Positions 1-8,846 of a DNA stretch of 64,000 nt are shown piece after piece. Below the pieces are notes generated by a model, which saw nothing but the letters and a program-made list of their open reading frames with translations, was not told the DNA's origin and made no database searches. This DNA comes from Mycolicibacterium sp. P1-5. Lineage in GTDB: Bacteria > Actinomycetota > Actinomycetes > Mycobacteriales > Mycobacteriaceae. Every line of letters starts with the position of its first letter. Within the stretch, counting starts at the first letter, position 1. Location: positions 59,511 to 123,510 of the forward strand of contig NZ_NPKT01000020.1 in assembly GCF_008329565.1 (NCBI RefSeq), in the 5' to 3' direction. The translations under genes were made by a program, and so were the position numbers.

Positions 1-191
1 ACTCGTTCGGTGACCGCGTGGACCAGGGCCGTCCGCGTTCGGAAGTAGAAGGATGCGGTGCCGTCGGGCACGCCGAGTTTGCGGTCCAGCTTCAAATGGC
101 TCAGGCCTTTGGCCCCGTCGTCTGCAAGCAGGTCGATGGCGGCATCGCAGAGTTCGCGACGGCGTGCGTCGGGGTCGGGTTTTCTACGCAT
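1..191 (-). CDS. TetR-family transcriptional regulator, N-terminal part (runs off the window)
   Basis: The complement strand reads from an ATG at 191 and stays open to the window edge, about 63 residues. The start is MRRKPDPDARRRELCDAA followed by a helix-turn-helix with the TetR-type pattern DGTASFYFRTRTALVHAV, where the recognition helix meets a conserved aromatic (SFYFRT). TetR proteins are one-component repressors: this N-terminal domain binds DNA and the missing C-terminal domain binds a ligand. The target cannot be told. The adjacent hypothetical gene lies on the same strand upstream. The family call is firm from the HTH; everything beyond it is unknown because the gene is cut by the window end. 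Confidence 0.75.
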   Translation of the reverse strand, partial: MRRKPDPDARRRELCDAAIDLLADDGAKGLSHLKLDRKLGVPDGTASFYFRTRTALVHAVTER

Positions 192-311
192 TTGCCGAGG
201 TCAGTGTGGTCATCACGCCCTGGCTCACGTCATTTCGGTCTGTGTGATCACGGCCGACTCTATTGTCGTAGAGCCTAAGCGTTCGGGTATCCCCGCGTAC
301 CAGCCAGTGCC

Positions 312-824
312 TCAGCGGCTGTCGCGCTTGGCCTGTCGACGGGCGCCGGCGGCGATCGACCCCGCTTCGCGCTTCTTGCGTCCTGGCGACTTCCTGCTCT
401 CGTCGACGCGCGTGCGCCGTGCGGAGGCGACCTTGCCTGTCTCCTTCGATGTCGGCTCACCCGCGACGGCGTCGGCCCGGGCTCGGGTCAGTCGCTCCTC
501 CTTTAGTTCGCGCGCGCTTCGCTTGGCCACGATCCCCAGCTGGCGGCTCACGCGGCCGAGCGCACCTTCGAAGACTTCCGCGCGAGCGGCATTGCGCTCA
601 TTGGACTTTCGCGCGGTTCCCCGGGAACCCTTGCGCGCGACCTTGCTGGCGCCGGCGCGTCGGTAATTGCTGATGTGTTTGTTTCGGGCTCGACGCACCC
701 GGGCGTGCAGTTCGACCAGATCGTCCTCATCGAGTTCCACCAGCTGTTGGGACTCGGTGGCACGGACAAGTCGAAAATCGGCCTCGCTCAGTGACTGGAG
801 CAGCTTCTTCTGCATGGGACCCAT
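312..824 (-). CDS. Small basic hypothetical protein, 170 aa
   Basis: I do not recognise a domain. The protein is very rich in Arg, Lys, Ala and Glu, has no signal peptide or membrane segment, and is predicted to be mostly helical. An acidic stretch near residues 26-40 (QQLVELDEDDLVELHARV) is followed by a long basic tail ending in RRQAKRDSR. That profile suggests a nucleic-acid-associated protein, but this is inference from composition only. A second ATG at 815 (MQKKLLQ) is also plausible; neither start has a clear ribosome binding site. It lies between a TetR gene and a tRNA-Gly gene, all on the same strand. Confidence 0.6.
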   Translation of the reverse strand: MGPMQKKLLQSLSEADFRLVRATESQQLVELDEDDLVELHARVRRARNKHISNYRRAGASKVARKGSRGTARKSNERNAARAEVFEGALGRVSRQLGIVAKRSARELKEERLTRARADAVAGEPTSKETGKVASARRTRVDESRKSPGRKKREAGSIAAGARRQAKRDSR

Positions 825-942
825 CCGATCGTCATTGATCTGCGATTCTCATGCTAACTGAGCCGTCGTACCAGGGGACTGCCGCAGAAGGCGCTCGAAT
901 GGCCGCTCGAGCTGCGAAAATCGCCCACGTAGAGCCTCTGTG

Positions 943-1016
943 TGGAGCGGGCGACGGGAATCGAACCCGCGTAATCAGTTTGGAAGACTGAGGCTCTACC
1001 ATTGAGCTACGCCCGC
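943..1016 (-). tRNA. tRNA-Gly (anticodon TCC)
   Basis: The complement strand folds as a full cloverleaf. The acceptor stem GCGGGCG pairs with CGCCCGC, the D-loop contains AGCTCAATGGTAGAGC, the anticodon stem-loop is CAGTCTTCCAAACTG with anticodon TCC, and the T-arm is GCGGGTTCGATTCCCGT. A genomically encoded CCA follows the discriminator base. It reads GGA and, by wobble, GGG codons. It lies next to a tRNA-Pro gene on the other strand, as in the tig region of other mycobacteria. Confidence 0.97.
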
Positions 1017-1149
1017 GTGCTTGCGCGTGCCCAAATGTACCGGTCGACGTGATCAAATCCGAATCTGCCCACCTGGAAGCGCGTCGCCGAGGTCGATTGC
1101 CGGTGAGCAGGCTCCTGCCCGTAGGATTCGGGCGCAAGAAACACAGCAC

Positions 1150-1223
1150 CGGGGTGTAGCGCAGCTTGGTAGCGCATCCGCTTTGGGAGCGGAAGGCCGC
1201 AGGTTCAAATCCTGTCACCCCGA
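1150..1223 (+). tRNA. tRNA-Pro (anticodon TGG)
   Basis: The cloverleaf is complete. The acceptor CGGGGTG pairs with CACCCCG, the D-arm is GCGCAGCTTGGTAGCGC, the anticodon stem-loop is CCGCTTTGGGAGCGG with anticodon TGG, and the T-arm is GCAGGTTCAAATCCTGT. Unlike the neighbouring tRNA-Gly, the 3' CCA is not encoded: ACA follows the acceptor stem, so it must be added after transcription. The gene ends about 50 bp upstream of tig. Confidence 0.97.
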
Positions 1224-1271
1224 CACGCCCGTTTACGTCCACGACCGAAGATCGACCCGAGGAGCACCGCA

Positions 1272-2699
1272 GTGAAGAGCACCGTCGAGAAGTTGAGCCC
1301 GACCCGGGTTCGCATCAACGTGGAGGTGCCCTTCACGGAATTGCAGCCGGACTTCGATCGGGCCTACAAGGAACTCGCCAAACAGGTTCGGCTGCCCGGC
1401 TTTCGTCCCGGCAAGGCACCGGCCAAGCTGCTCGAGGCCCGGATCGGCCGCGGCGCCGTCCTGCAACAGGTCGTCAACGACGCGCTGCCCACCCGCTACA
1501 GCGAAGCCGTCACCGCGACCGAGGTGACGCCCCTGGGCCAGCCCGAGATCGAGGTCACCAAGATCGAGGACGGCGAGGAACTGGTCTTCACCGCCGAGGT
1601 CGACGTGCGGCCCGAGATCGAGCTGCCCGACCTCAGCGCGCTCAAGATCGAGGTCGACGCCATCGAAATCGCCGATGACGAAGTGGACGCCGAGCTGGAG
1701 TCGCTGCGTGCCCGCTTCGGCACCCTCAAGGGCGTCGAGCGTCCCGCCCAGACGGGTGACTTCGTCTCGATCGACCTGTCGGCCACGGTCAACGGCGAGG
1801 AGCTGCCCGACGCCGCCACCGAAGGCCTCTCACACGAGGTGGGCTCCGGTCAGCTGATCGATGGCCTCGACGACGCCATCGTCGGCCTGTCCGACGGTGA
1901 GTCGAAGGTGTTCACCACCAAGCTGGCCGCCGGCGAGCACGCCGGCGAAGAGGCCGAGGTCACCGTCACGGTCAAGTCGATCAAGGAGCGCGAGCTCCCC
2001 GAGGCTGACGACGAATTCGCCCAGCTGGCAAGCGAATTCGACACCATCGAGGAGCTGAAGGAAAACCTCGTCGAGCAGGTGAAGCGGGTCAAGCGCATCC
2101 ACCAGGCGGAGAAGATCCGCGACAACGCCCTCGAGTTGCTGCTGGAGAAGACCGAGGTGCCGCTGCCCGAGGCGATCGTGCAGGCGCAGGTCGACCAGAC
2201 CGTGCACAACGCGATCCACGGCCTGGACCACGACGAGGACAAATTCGCCGAGACGCTCGAAGCCGAGGGCAGCTCGCGTGAGAAGTTCGACGCCGAGACC
2301 CGCGAGGCCGCCGAGAAGGCCGTCAAGACCCAGCTGCTGATGGACGCCATCGCGGACGACCTCGACATCCAGGTCGGTCAGAACGACCTGACCGAGCGGT
2401 TGGTGCTGATGTCGCGGCAGTACGGCATCGAGCCGGCGCAGCTGCTGCAGGTTCTGCAGCAGAACAACCAGCTGCCGGCGATGTTCGCCGATGTGCGCCG
2501 TGGGCTGACCGTGGCCGCGGTCGTCGAGGCGGCCACCGTCACCGACAGCGAGGGCATCGTCGTCGACACCGCGGAGTTCTTCGGCCCGCCGGCCGGAGCC
2601 GAGGACGACGAGGTGATCGAGGACGCGGACGACGTCGACGTCGATGAGGTCGCCGAGATCGCCGAGGCTGTTGAGCAGGAAGCCGAGAAGTCCGAATAA
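1272..2699 (+). CDS. tig: Trigger factor, ribosome-associated chaperone and prolyl isomerase
   Basis: The 475-residue product matches trigger factor. The N-terminal ribosome-binding domain carries the FRPGKAP signature near residues 44-50, which docks at the ribosomal tunnel exit. An FKBP-type peptidyl-prolyl isomerase domain follows at about 155-240 (QTGDFVSIDLSATVNG), then the helical C-terminal chaperone arms. The last 45 residues form a strongly acidic tail (DDEVIEDADDVDVDEVAE) of the kind seen in actinobacterial homologues. The start is GTG at 1272. The gene precedes clpP1-clpP2-clpX, the usual arrangement linking nascent-chain folding with proteolysis. A stem-loop lies directly downstream, so clpP1 may have its own promoter. 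Confidence 0.97.
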   Translation: MKSTVEKLSPTRVRINVEVPFTELQPDFDRAYKELAKQVRLPGFRPGKAPAKLLEARIGRGAVLQQVVNDALPTRYSEAVTATEVTPLGQPEIEVTKIEDGEELVFTAEVDVRPEIELPDLSALKIEVDAIEIADDEVDAELESLRARFGTLKGVERPAQTGDFVSIDLSATVNGEELPDAATEGLSHEVGSGQLIDGLDDAIVGLSDGESKVFTTKLAAGEHAGEEAEVTVTVKSIKERELPEADDEFAQLASEFDTIEELKENLVEQVKRVKRIHQAEKIRDNALELLLEKTEVPLPEAIVQAQVDQTVHNAIHGLDHDEDKFAETLEAEGSSREKFDAETREAAEKAVKTQLLMDAIADDLDIQVGQNDLTERLVLMSRQYGIEPAQLLQVLQQNNQLPAMFADVRRGLTVAAVVEAATVTDSEGIVVDTAEFFGPPAGAEDDEVIEDADDVDVDEVAEIAEAVEQEAEKSE

Positions 2700-2712
2700 C
2701 GCCGACAGCGAA

Positions 2713-2736
2713 AGCGCACTCTCCCGGGAGTGCGCT
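2713..2736 (+). terminator. Stem-loop after tig, possible terminator or attenuator
   Basis: A perfect 9-bp inverted repeat, AGCGCACTC / GAGTGCGCT, surrounds a 6-nt loop and starts 14 bp after the tig stop codon. There is no T-tract, as is common for mycobacterial hairpin terminators. An open GTG at 2730 lies inside the right arm and was rejected as the clpP1 start. Confidence 0.55.
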
Positions 2737-2795
2737 CCGCTGTGGGTTCGTTAGGGTCGGGTAGAACGAAGTCCGTAGAAAGCAGGTATCAAGTC

Positions 2796-3392
2796 GTGAC
2801 TCACATGCGTTCGGGCGCGCCAGGGCTGAACCTCACTGACTCGGTGTATGAGCGGTTGCTCGCCGAGCGCATCATTTTCCTGGGTTCTCAGGTCGATGAC
2901 GACATCGCCAATCGGCTGTGCGCGCAGATCCTCCTGCTGGCCGCAGAGGACCCGACCAAGGACATCAATCTCTACATCAACTCGCCCGGTGGCTCGATCA
3001 GCGCCGGCATGGCGATCTACGACACCATGGTGCTCGCGCCGTGTGACGTCGCCACCTACGCGATGGGCATGGCCGCCTCGATGGGTGAGTTCCTGCTTGC
3101 GGCCGGCACCAAAGGCAAGCGTTTCGCGCTTCCGCACGCCCGCATCCTGATGCACCAGCCATTGGGCGGTATCACCGGTGGCGCGGCCGACATCGCCATT
3201 CAGGCCGAGCAGTTCGCGCTTATCAAGAAGGAGATGTTCCGGCTCAACGCCGAGTTCACCGGCCAGCCGATCGAGCGCATCGAGGCCGACTCCGACCGCG
3301 ACCGCTGGTTCACCGCGCAGGAAGCGCTGGAGTACGGGTTCGTCGACCACATCATCACCCAGGCCCACTTCAACGGAGCGACCAATGCCTGA
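2796..3392 (+). CDS. clpP1: ATP-dependent Clp protease proteolytic subunit 1
   Basis: This is a 198-residue ClpP serine protease that forms one heptameric ring of the mycobacterial ClpP1P2 core. The catalytic triad is visible as Ser95 (GMAASMGE), His120 (LMHQP) and Asp169 (DSDRDRW), and the substrate-binding INSPGGS segment is at about 61-67. I chose GTG 2796 because it follows an AGCAGG-like ribosome binding site and gives the usual length; ATG 2805 is an alternative. Its last 8 bases overlap clpP2, implying translational coupling for equal subunit amounts. In mycobacteria both ClpP proteins are essential and act with ClpX or ClpC1 (family knowledge). Confidence 0.96.
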   Translation: MTHMRSGAPGLNLTDSVYERLLAERIIFLGSQVDDDIANRLCAQILLLAAEDPTKDINLYINSPGGSISAGMAIYDTMVLAPCDVATYAMGMAASMGEFLLAAGTKGKRFALPHARILMHQPLGGITGGAADIAIQAEQFALIKKEMFRLNAEFTGQPIERIEADSDRDRWFTAQEALEYGFVDHIITQAHFNGATNA

Positions 3393-4047
3393 TACGACTC
3401 CCTTTTCCGAGGCAGATGCGCGGCTCACACCGCAGGGCCGCTACATCCTGCCGTCGTTCGTCGAGCACTCCAGCTGGGGCGTCAAGGAATCCAACCCCTA
3501 CAACAAGCTGTTCGAGGAACGCATCATCTTCCTCGGTGTCCAGGTGGACGACGCCTCGGCCAACGACATCATGGCCCAGCTGCTGGTGCTGGAGTCGCTG
3601 GATCCCGATCGCGACATCACCATGTACATCAACTCCCCGGGTGGTTCGTTCACCTCGCTGATGGCCATCTACGACACCATGCAGTACGTGCGCGCCGACA
3701 TCCAGACGGTGTGCCTGGGCCAGGCCGCCTCGGCGGCCGCGGTGCTGCTGGCAGCGGGCACCCCCGGCAAGCGCCTCGCACTGCCGAACGCCCGCGTGCT
3801 CATCCACCAGCCGTCGCTGGGCGGCGTCATCCAGGGCCAGTTCTCCGATCTGGAGATCCAGGCCGCTGAGATCGAGCGCATGCGGACCCTGATGGAGACC
3901 ACGCTGGCCCACCACACCGGCAAGGATCCGGCCGTGATCCGCAAGGACACCGACCGGGACAAGATCCTGACCGCGGCAGACGCCAAGGAGTACGGGATCA
4001 TCGATACGGTTCTGGAGTACCGGAAGCTCTCGGCTCAGAACGCCTGA
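3385..4047 (+). CDS. clpP2: ATP-dependent Clp protease proteolytic subunit 2
   Basis: This 220-residue ClpP paralogue forms the second ring of the ClpP1P2 tetradecamer. The triad is Ser116 (GQAASAAA), His141 (LIHQP) and Asp192 (DTDRDKI), and INSPGGSFTS lies at about 82-91. The ATG at 3385 lies within the end of clpP1 (ATGCCTGA overlap), fixing the start. The N-terminal segment before the RYILPSFVEHSS motif is a few residues longer than in M. tuberculosis ClpP2. It is co-transcribed with clpP1, and clpX follows after a 264-bp gap. Confidence 0.96.
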   Translation: MPDTTPFSEADARLTPQGRYILPSFVEHSSWGVKESNPYNKLFEERIIFLGVQVDDASANDIMAQLLVLESLDPDRDITMYINSPGGSFTSLMAIYDTMQYVRADIQTVCLGQAASAAAVLLAAGTPGKRLALPNARVLIHQPSLGGVIQGQFSDLEIQAAEIERMRTLMETTLAHHTGKDPAVIRKDTDRDKILTAADAKEYGIIDTVLEYRKLSAQNA

Positions 4048-4311
4048 TCGCTGCGAGCGAATCCGCGCTCCGCGAACATGCCCCCTCTCGGTTCGGTAAC
4101 AGCGGCGACACGCCAAAAACACGGCGGTGCGTCCGACGGGACGAGAGGCGCGTCAGGGGATATGTTCACCACACGCCCGAATACCACCGACGCGATTCGG
4201 CTTTATCTGTCGCACCGTGGCAGAGCAAGCGGGTAGCGTCGGGACATAGCCCAACGCGGACTTGATAGCAACGATCGAAGACCCGGCGACGGAAAGTAGG
4301 ACCCCACCACC

Positions 4312-5592
4312 ATGGCACGTATCGGAGACGGCGGTGACCTGCTGAAGTGCTCGTTCTGCGGTAAGAGCCAGAAACAGGTGAAGAAGCTCATAGCGGGTCC
4401 GGGCGTCTATATCTGCGACGAGTGCATCGACCTCTGCAACGAGATCATCGAAGAGGAGTTGGCCGACGCCGACGACGTCAAACTCGATGAGCTGCCCAAG
4501 CCGGCCGAGATCCGGGAGTTCCTGGAGAGCTACGTCATCGGCCAGGACACCGCCAAGCGCACGCTGGCCGTTGCGGTCTACAACCATTACAAGCGGATCC
4601 AGGCGCAGGAGAAGCACCGCGACTCCCGCTCCGAGCCGGTGGAGCTGGCCAAGTCCAACATCTTGATGCTGGGCCCGACAGGCTGCGGTAAGACCTATCT
4701 GGCGCAGACGCTCGCCAAGATGCTGAATGTCCCGTTTGCAATAGCGGATGCGACGGCATTAACCGAAGCAGGCTATGTCGGTGAGGACGTCGAGAACATT
4801 CTGCTCAAACTGATTCAGGCCGCCGACTATGACGTCAAGCGCGCCGAGACCGGCATCATCTACATCGACGAGGTCGACAAGATCGCGCGCAAGAGCGAGA
4901 ACCCGTCGATCACCCGCGACGTCTCCGGTGAGGGTGTGCAGCAGGCGCTGCTGAAGATCCTCGAAGGCACGCAGGCGTCGGTCCCGCCGCAGGGCGGCCG
5001 CAAGCATCCCCATCAGGAATTCATCCAGATCGACACCACCAACGTGCTGTTCATCGTCGCCGGTGCGTTCGCCGGGCTGGAGCGGATCGTCTCCGACCGC
5101 GTGGGCAAGCGCGGTCTGGGCTTCGGTGCCGAGGTCAAGTCGAAGGCCGAGATCGACACCCAGGATCACTTCGCCGAGGTAATGCCCGAAGACCTGATCA
5201 AGTTCGGCCTGATCCCGGAGTTCATCGGTCGTCTGCCCGTGGTGGCCTCGGTGACCAACCTGGACAAGGATTCGCTGGTGCAGATCCTGTCCAAGCCGAA
5301 GAACGCCCTGGTCAAGCAGTACACCCGGCTGTTCGAGATGGATAACGTCGAGCTGGAGTTCGACGAGGAGGCGCTCGACGCCATCGCCGAACAGGCGATC
5401 CATCGCGGCACCGGTGCCCGCGGGCTGCGCGCGATCATGGAAGAAGTCCTGCTGCCGGTGATGTACGACATCCCCAGCCGCGACGACGTCGCCAAGGTCG
5501 TGGTGACCAAGGAGACCGTCCAGGACAACGTCCTGCCGACGATCGTTCCGCGCAAGCCGGCCCGCCCCGAGCGCCGCGACAAGTCCGCTTAG
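4312..5592 (+). CDS. clpX: ATP-dependent Clp protease ATP-binding subunit ClpX
   Basis: The 426-residue AAA+ unfoldase recognises tagged substrates and feeds them into ClpP1P2. An N-terminal zinc-binding domain has Cys13, Cys16, Cys35 and Cys38. The Walker A motif GPTGCGKT is at 121-128 and Walker B IIYIDEVDK ends near residue 190. The ClpP-docking loop (GLGFGAEV) is near 263-270, followed by sensor residues in the C-terminal small domain. The start ATG is preceded by GAAAGTAGGA. The 264-bp gap upstream, with no ORF, suggests a promoter separate from clpP1P2. The gene ends 2 bp before the convergent fdhD stop. Confidence 0.97.
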   Translation: MARIGDGGDLLKCSFCGKSQKQVKKLIAGPGVYICDECIDLCNEIIEEELADADDVKLDELPKPAEIREFLESYVIGQDTAKRTLAVAVYNHYKRIQAQEKHRDSRSEPVELAKSNILMLGPTGCGKTYLAQTLAKMLNVPFAIADATALTEAGYVGEDVENILLKLIQAADYDVKRAETGIIYIDEVDKIARKSENPSITRDVSGEGVQQALLKILEGTQASVPPQGGRKHPHQEFIQIDTTNVLFIVAGAFAGLERIVSDRVGKRGLGFGAEVKSKAEIDTQDHFAEVMPEDLIKFGLIPEFIGRLPVVASVTNLDKDSLVQILSKPKNALVKQYTRLFEMDNVELEFDEEALDAIAEQAIHRGTGARGLRAIMEEVLLPVMYDIPSRDDVAKVVVTKETVQDNVLPTIVPRKPARPERRDKSA

Positions 5593-5594
5593 GC

Positions 5595-6419
5595 TCAGTG
5601 CCGGATGCGGTCGGCGCGACTGTAGACGTTCATCGATTCCCCGCGCAGGAACGCGACCAGTGTCAGCCCGGACTGGGTGGCCAGGTCGACGGCCAGCGAC
5701 GACGGCGCGGACACCGCGGCCAGCACGGGGATGCCTGCCATCACCGCCTTTTGAGTGAGTTCGAAGGACGCACGGCCGCTAACCAGTAGGACGGTGCCTG
5801 CGAGCGGGATGTGGTTGCCTTCCAACGCCCAGCCGATGACCTTGTCGACGGCATTGTGCCGGCCCACGTCCTCGCGCACGGCGAGCAGGCTGCCGTCCGT
5901 CGTGAACAGCGCGGCGCCGTGCAGTCCTCCAGTGCTGGCGAAAACCTTTTGCGCCGAACGCAGTTGCTCGGGCATCGCGGTCAGTACCGCGGTCTCGACG
6001 GTCGACGGGTCGTCGCCGGGGGAGTGCCGGCTGGTCAGCCGCACCGCGTCGATCGAGGCTTTGCCGCACACACCGCAGGACGAGGTGGTGTAAAAGTTTC
6101 GGGTGACGTCCACGTCGGGCATCGGGACGTCGGGGCGCAGCGTGACATCGAGGACGTTGTAGGTGTTGGCTCCGTCGGCCTCCGAGCCGCGGCAGTACCG
6201 GACGGTCAGCACGTCGTCGCGCTGGGTGATGACTCCCTCGGTCAGGAGGAAGCCCTGTGCCAGTTCGACATCGGACCCCGGCGTGCGCATGGTGACTGTC
6301 AGCGGTGTGCCGTTCACCCGGATCTCCAGCGGCTCCTCGACGACCAGGGTTTCCGGACGCTCGGTGGCGGTGCCGTCGAACACGTGACTGGCCCGCCGCC
6401 GCGCCGTCACCCTACCCAT
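5595..6419 (-). CDS. fdhD: Formate dehydrogenase accessory sulfurtransferase FdhD
   Basis: FdhD transfers sulfur from a cysteine desulfurase to the molybdenum cofactor so that the partner dehydrogenase becomes active. The 274-residue protein shows the hallmark SSCGVCGKAS with Cys115 and Cys118 and the conserved REDVGRHNAVDK segment that follows. The start is the ATG at 6419, which overlaps the upstream oxidoreductase stop by 8 bases (ATGGGTAG); a long in-frame extension upstream of it is not conserved coding sequence. The tight overlap makes these two genes a functional pair, the same order as Rv2900c-Rv2899c in M. tuberculosis. Confidence 0.95.
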   Translation of the reverse strand: MGRVTARRRASHVFDGTATERPETLVVEEPLEIRVNGTPLTVTMRTPGSDVELAQGFLLTEGVITQRDDVLTVRYCRGSEADGANTYNVLDVTLRPDVPMPDVDVTRNFYTTSSCGVCGKASIDAVRLTSRHSPGDDPSTVETAVLTAMPEQLRSAQKVFASTGGLHGAALFTTDGSLLAVREDVGRHNAVDKVIGWALEGNHIPLAGTVLLVSGRASFELTQKAVMAGIPVLAAVSAPSSLAVDLATQSGLTLVAFLRGESMNVYSRADRIRH

Positions 6420-8721
6420 GGGCTTCCAATCGAATGACCACCGCTTTCGACGCCGGCGTATTCGACCGCGCCGCAACGTGATCGAGCGGCACCAAGGGAT
6501 TGGTTTCCGGGTAGTAGGCGGCCGCGTTGCCGACCGGGGTGGCGTAGGACACCACGAGGAAGTCCTTGGCTCGGCGCTCCTGCAGCCGGCCCTGGCCGTC
6601 GGTGAACTCCGAGACCAGATCGACGCGGTCACCGGCTGCCAGTCCGAGTGACTCGATGTCGGAGGGGTTGACGAACACCACGCGGCGGCCACCCTTGACC
6701 CCGCGGTAGCGGTCATCGAGGCCGTAGATCGTGGTGTTGTACTGGTCGTGGCTGCGCAAGGTCTGCAGCACCAGCCGCCCCGGCGGCACCGGCACCCAGC
6801 GCATCGGGTTCACCGCGAAGTTCGCTTTGCCCGTGACCGTGGGGAACTCTCGGGAATCGCGTGGCGGATGCGGCAATTGGAAGCCGTCAGGTTGGCGCAC
6901 CCGAGCGTTGTAGTCCGTGCATCCTGGCACTACGGCCGCGATCGCGTCGCGGATCGTGTCGTAGTCGGCGGCGAGGCTCTCCCATGGGACGGGATGGTCG
7001 GCGCCCAACACAGTGCGGGCCAGTCCGCAGACGATCGCGACTTCGCTGCGGACCTCCTCGCTCGGCGGGGTAAGGCTGCCACGGGAGAGGTGCACCATCG
7101 ACATCGAATCCTCGACGGAGACAACCTGTTTGCGGCCGGCGACGAGGTCACGGTCGGTGCGGCCCAGGGTCGGCAGGATCAGCGCGGTGCGGCCATGTAC
7201 CACGTGGCTGCGGTTGAGTTTCGTCGAGATCTGCACCGTCAGCGCGCAGGTGCTCAGCGCCGTCTCGGTCACCGCGGTGTCCGGGGTGGCCGACGCGAAG
7301 TTGCCACCCATCGCGAGGAACACCGAGGCGTGTCCGTCGCGCATCGCCCGGATCGCGTTGACGGTGTCGAAGCCGTGCCGCCGCGGACTGACGATGCCGA
7401 ATCGGGTGTCGAGGGCGGCCAGGAATGTCTCGGGCGCCTTCTCCCAGATCCCCATCGTGCGGTCGCCTTGAACGTTCGAATGCCCACGCACCGGGCATAC
7501 CCCGGCGCCGGGCTTTCCGATCATGCCCCGCAGCAGTAGGAGGTTGGTCATCTCGGCGATGGTGGCTACCGCATGGGTGTGCTGGGTGATGCCCATGGCC
7601 CAGCAGACGATCGTGCGCTGCGAGGTGGCCAGCATGTGGGCCACCCGGTCCAACTGCGGGCGGGCGATTCCCGTGGCTTCGGTGACGGTGTCGAGATCGA
7701 CCGTGCGGGTCTCGGCGAGGTACTCGTCGAAGCCGTGGCAGTGCGCGGCGATGAAGTCGCGATCGATCACGCTGCCGGGGGACCGGTCGTCGGCCTCGAC
7801 CAGCAGTCGGCCCAGCCCTTTGAACAAGGCCAGGTCGCCGCCCAGGCGGATCTGGACGAACTCGTCGGCGATCGGCACGCCGTGCCCGACCACTCCGTGT
7901 ACCTTCTGCGGATCCTTGAACCGGATCAGGCCGGCTTCGGGGAGCGGGTTGACCGCGATGATTTTGGCGCCGTTGGCTTTCGCCTTCTCCAGCACGTAGA
8001 GCATCCGCGGATGGTTGGTGCCCGGGTTCTGGCCGGCGATGACGATGACGTCGGCGTGCTCGATGTCGTCGATGGTCACCGAACCCTTGCCGACGCCGAT
8101 CGAATCGGTCAGCGCGGTGCCCGATGATTCGTGGCACATGTTGGAGCAGTCCGGCAAGTTGTTGGTGCCGAAGCTGCGCACCAGCAACTGGTAGAGGAAC
8201 GCGGCCTCATTGCTGGTGCGCCCGGACGTGTAAAACACCGCCTCGTCCGGGGATGCCAGTCCGTTCAGATGCTCGGCGATCAACCGGTAGGCGTCGTCCC
8301 AACGGATCGGTCGGTAGTGCTGATCACCGGGCCGAAGGACCATCGGGTGGGTCAGCCGGCCCTGCTGGGACAGCCAGTACTCGGGCTTGTCGGCCAACTC
8401 GGCGATCGAGTGGCGCGCGAAGAACTCCGGGGTGACCCGGCGCTTGGTGGCCTCCTCGGCAACCGCCTTGGCGCCGTTCTCACAGAACTCGGCCAGTTTG
8501 CGGTTGTCATGTTCCTCCGGCCACGCGCAACCCGGGCAGTCGAAGCCGTGGCGCTGGTTGATCCGCGCCAAGGTCACCACAGTGCGGACGGGCCCCATCT
8601 GTTCGAGCGCGCGCTGCATGGTGACGACGACAGCTTCCACCCCGGCGGCCTTGTTCTTGGCGCCGGTGACCTCGACGGCGCGTTCGTCGTAGTCCGCGTC
8701 GACGTCTTTGGCACCGGTCAT
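6412..8721 (-). CDS. fdhF: FdhF/YdeP-family molybdopterin oxidoreductase, alpha subunit
   Basis: The 769-residue protein belongs to the FdhF/YdeP branch of bis-MGD molybdoenzymes. The N-terminal cysteines have the atypical spacing of this branch, CPGC (Cys62, Cys65) and a later Cys80 in EFCENGAKA, instead of the classical CxxCxxxC. Cys196 in SNMCHESS aligns with the selenocysteine or cysteine Mo ligand of formate dehydrogenases. The C-terminal MGD-binding domain includes LRSHDQYNTTIYGLDDRYRG. The substrate is not proven: the family is annotated as formate dehydrogenase, but YdeP homologues act in acid resistance with unknown chemistry. Coupling to fdhD by overlap supports a real Mo enzyme. 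No small Fe-S or quinone subunit is adjacent. Confidence 0.9.
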   Translation of the reverse strand: MTGAKDVDADYDERAVEVTGAKNKAAGVEAVVVTMQRALEQMGPVRTVVTLARINQRHGFDCPGCAWPEEHDNRKLAEFCENGAKAVAEEATKRRVTPEFFARHSIAELADKPEYWLSQQGRLTHPMVLRPGDQHYRPIRWDDAYRLIAEHLNGLASPDEAVFYTSGRTSNEAAFLYQLLVRSFGTNNLPDCSNMCHESSGTALTDSIGVGKGSVTIDDIEHADVIVIAGQNPGTNHPRMLYVLEKAKANGAKIIAVNPLPEAGLIRFKDPQKVHGVVGHGVPIADEFVQIRLGGDLALFKGLGRLLVEADDRSPGSVIDRDFIAAHCHGFDEYLAETRTVDLDTVTEATGIARPQLDRVAHMLATSQRTIVCWAMGITQHTHAVATIAEMTNLLLLRGMIGKPGAGVCPVRGHSNVQGDRTMGIWEKAPETFLAALDTRFGIVSPRRHGFDTVNAIRAMRDGHASVFLAMGGNFASATPDTAVTETALSTCALTVQISTKLNRSHVVHGRTALILPTLGRTDRDLVAGRKQVVSVEDSMSMVHLSRGSLTPPSEEVRSEVAIVCGLARTVLGADHPVPWESLAADYDTIRDAIAAVVPGCTDYNARVRQPDGFQLPHPPRDSREFPTVTGKANFAVNPMRWVPVPPGRLVLQTLRSHDQYNTTIYGLDDRYRGVKGGRRVVFVNPSDIESLGLAAGDRVDLVSEFTDGQGRLQERRAKDFLVVSYATPVGNAAAYYPETNPLVPLDHVAARSNTPASKAVVIRLEAHG

Positions 8722-8771
8722 GGCTCCAATCTAAACGTCGGAATCGTCGGCCGATTCTGGGTGCAAACGCA

Positions 8772-8810
8772 GCGAGACGAACTCCATAGAGATAACAGAG
8801 TTCGTCTCGC
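8772..8810. terminator. Hairpin downstream of the exported Gly-rich protein gene
   Basis: A perfect 13-bp inverted repeat, GCGAGACGAACTC / GAGTTCGTCTCGC, surrounds a 13-nt AT-rich loop. It lies between the stop of the 8847-9902 gene and the start of fdhF, both on the complement strand, so it likely terminates the upstream gene. It resembles the hairpins at 21583-21644 and 49264-49319 in its GCGAG...GAA core. Confidence 0.6.
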
Positions 8811-8846
8811 CTCGCCGCAGTGCTTAGGTGAGCCCGGCCTTAACGC

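Noticed and set aside
2730..2795. Upstream GTG start giving clpP1 22 extra residues
   Set aside because: It lies inside the stem-loop after tig and the extra residues do not match ClpP1; GTG 2796 has the ribosome binding site.
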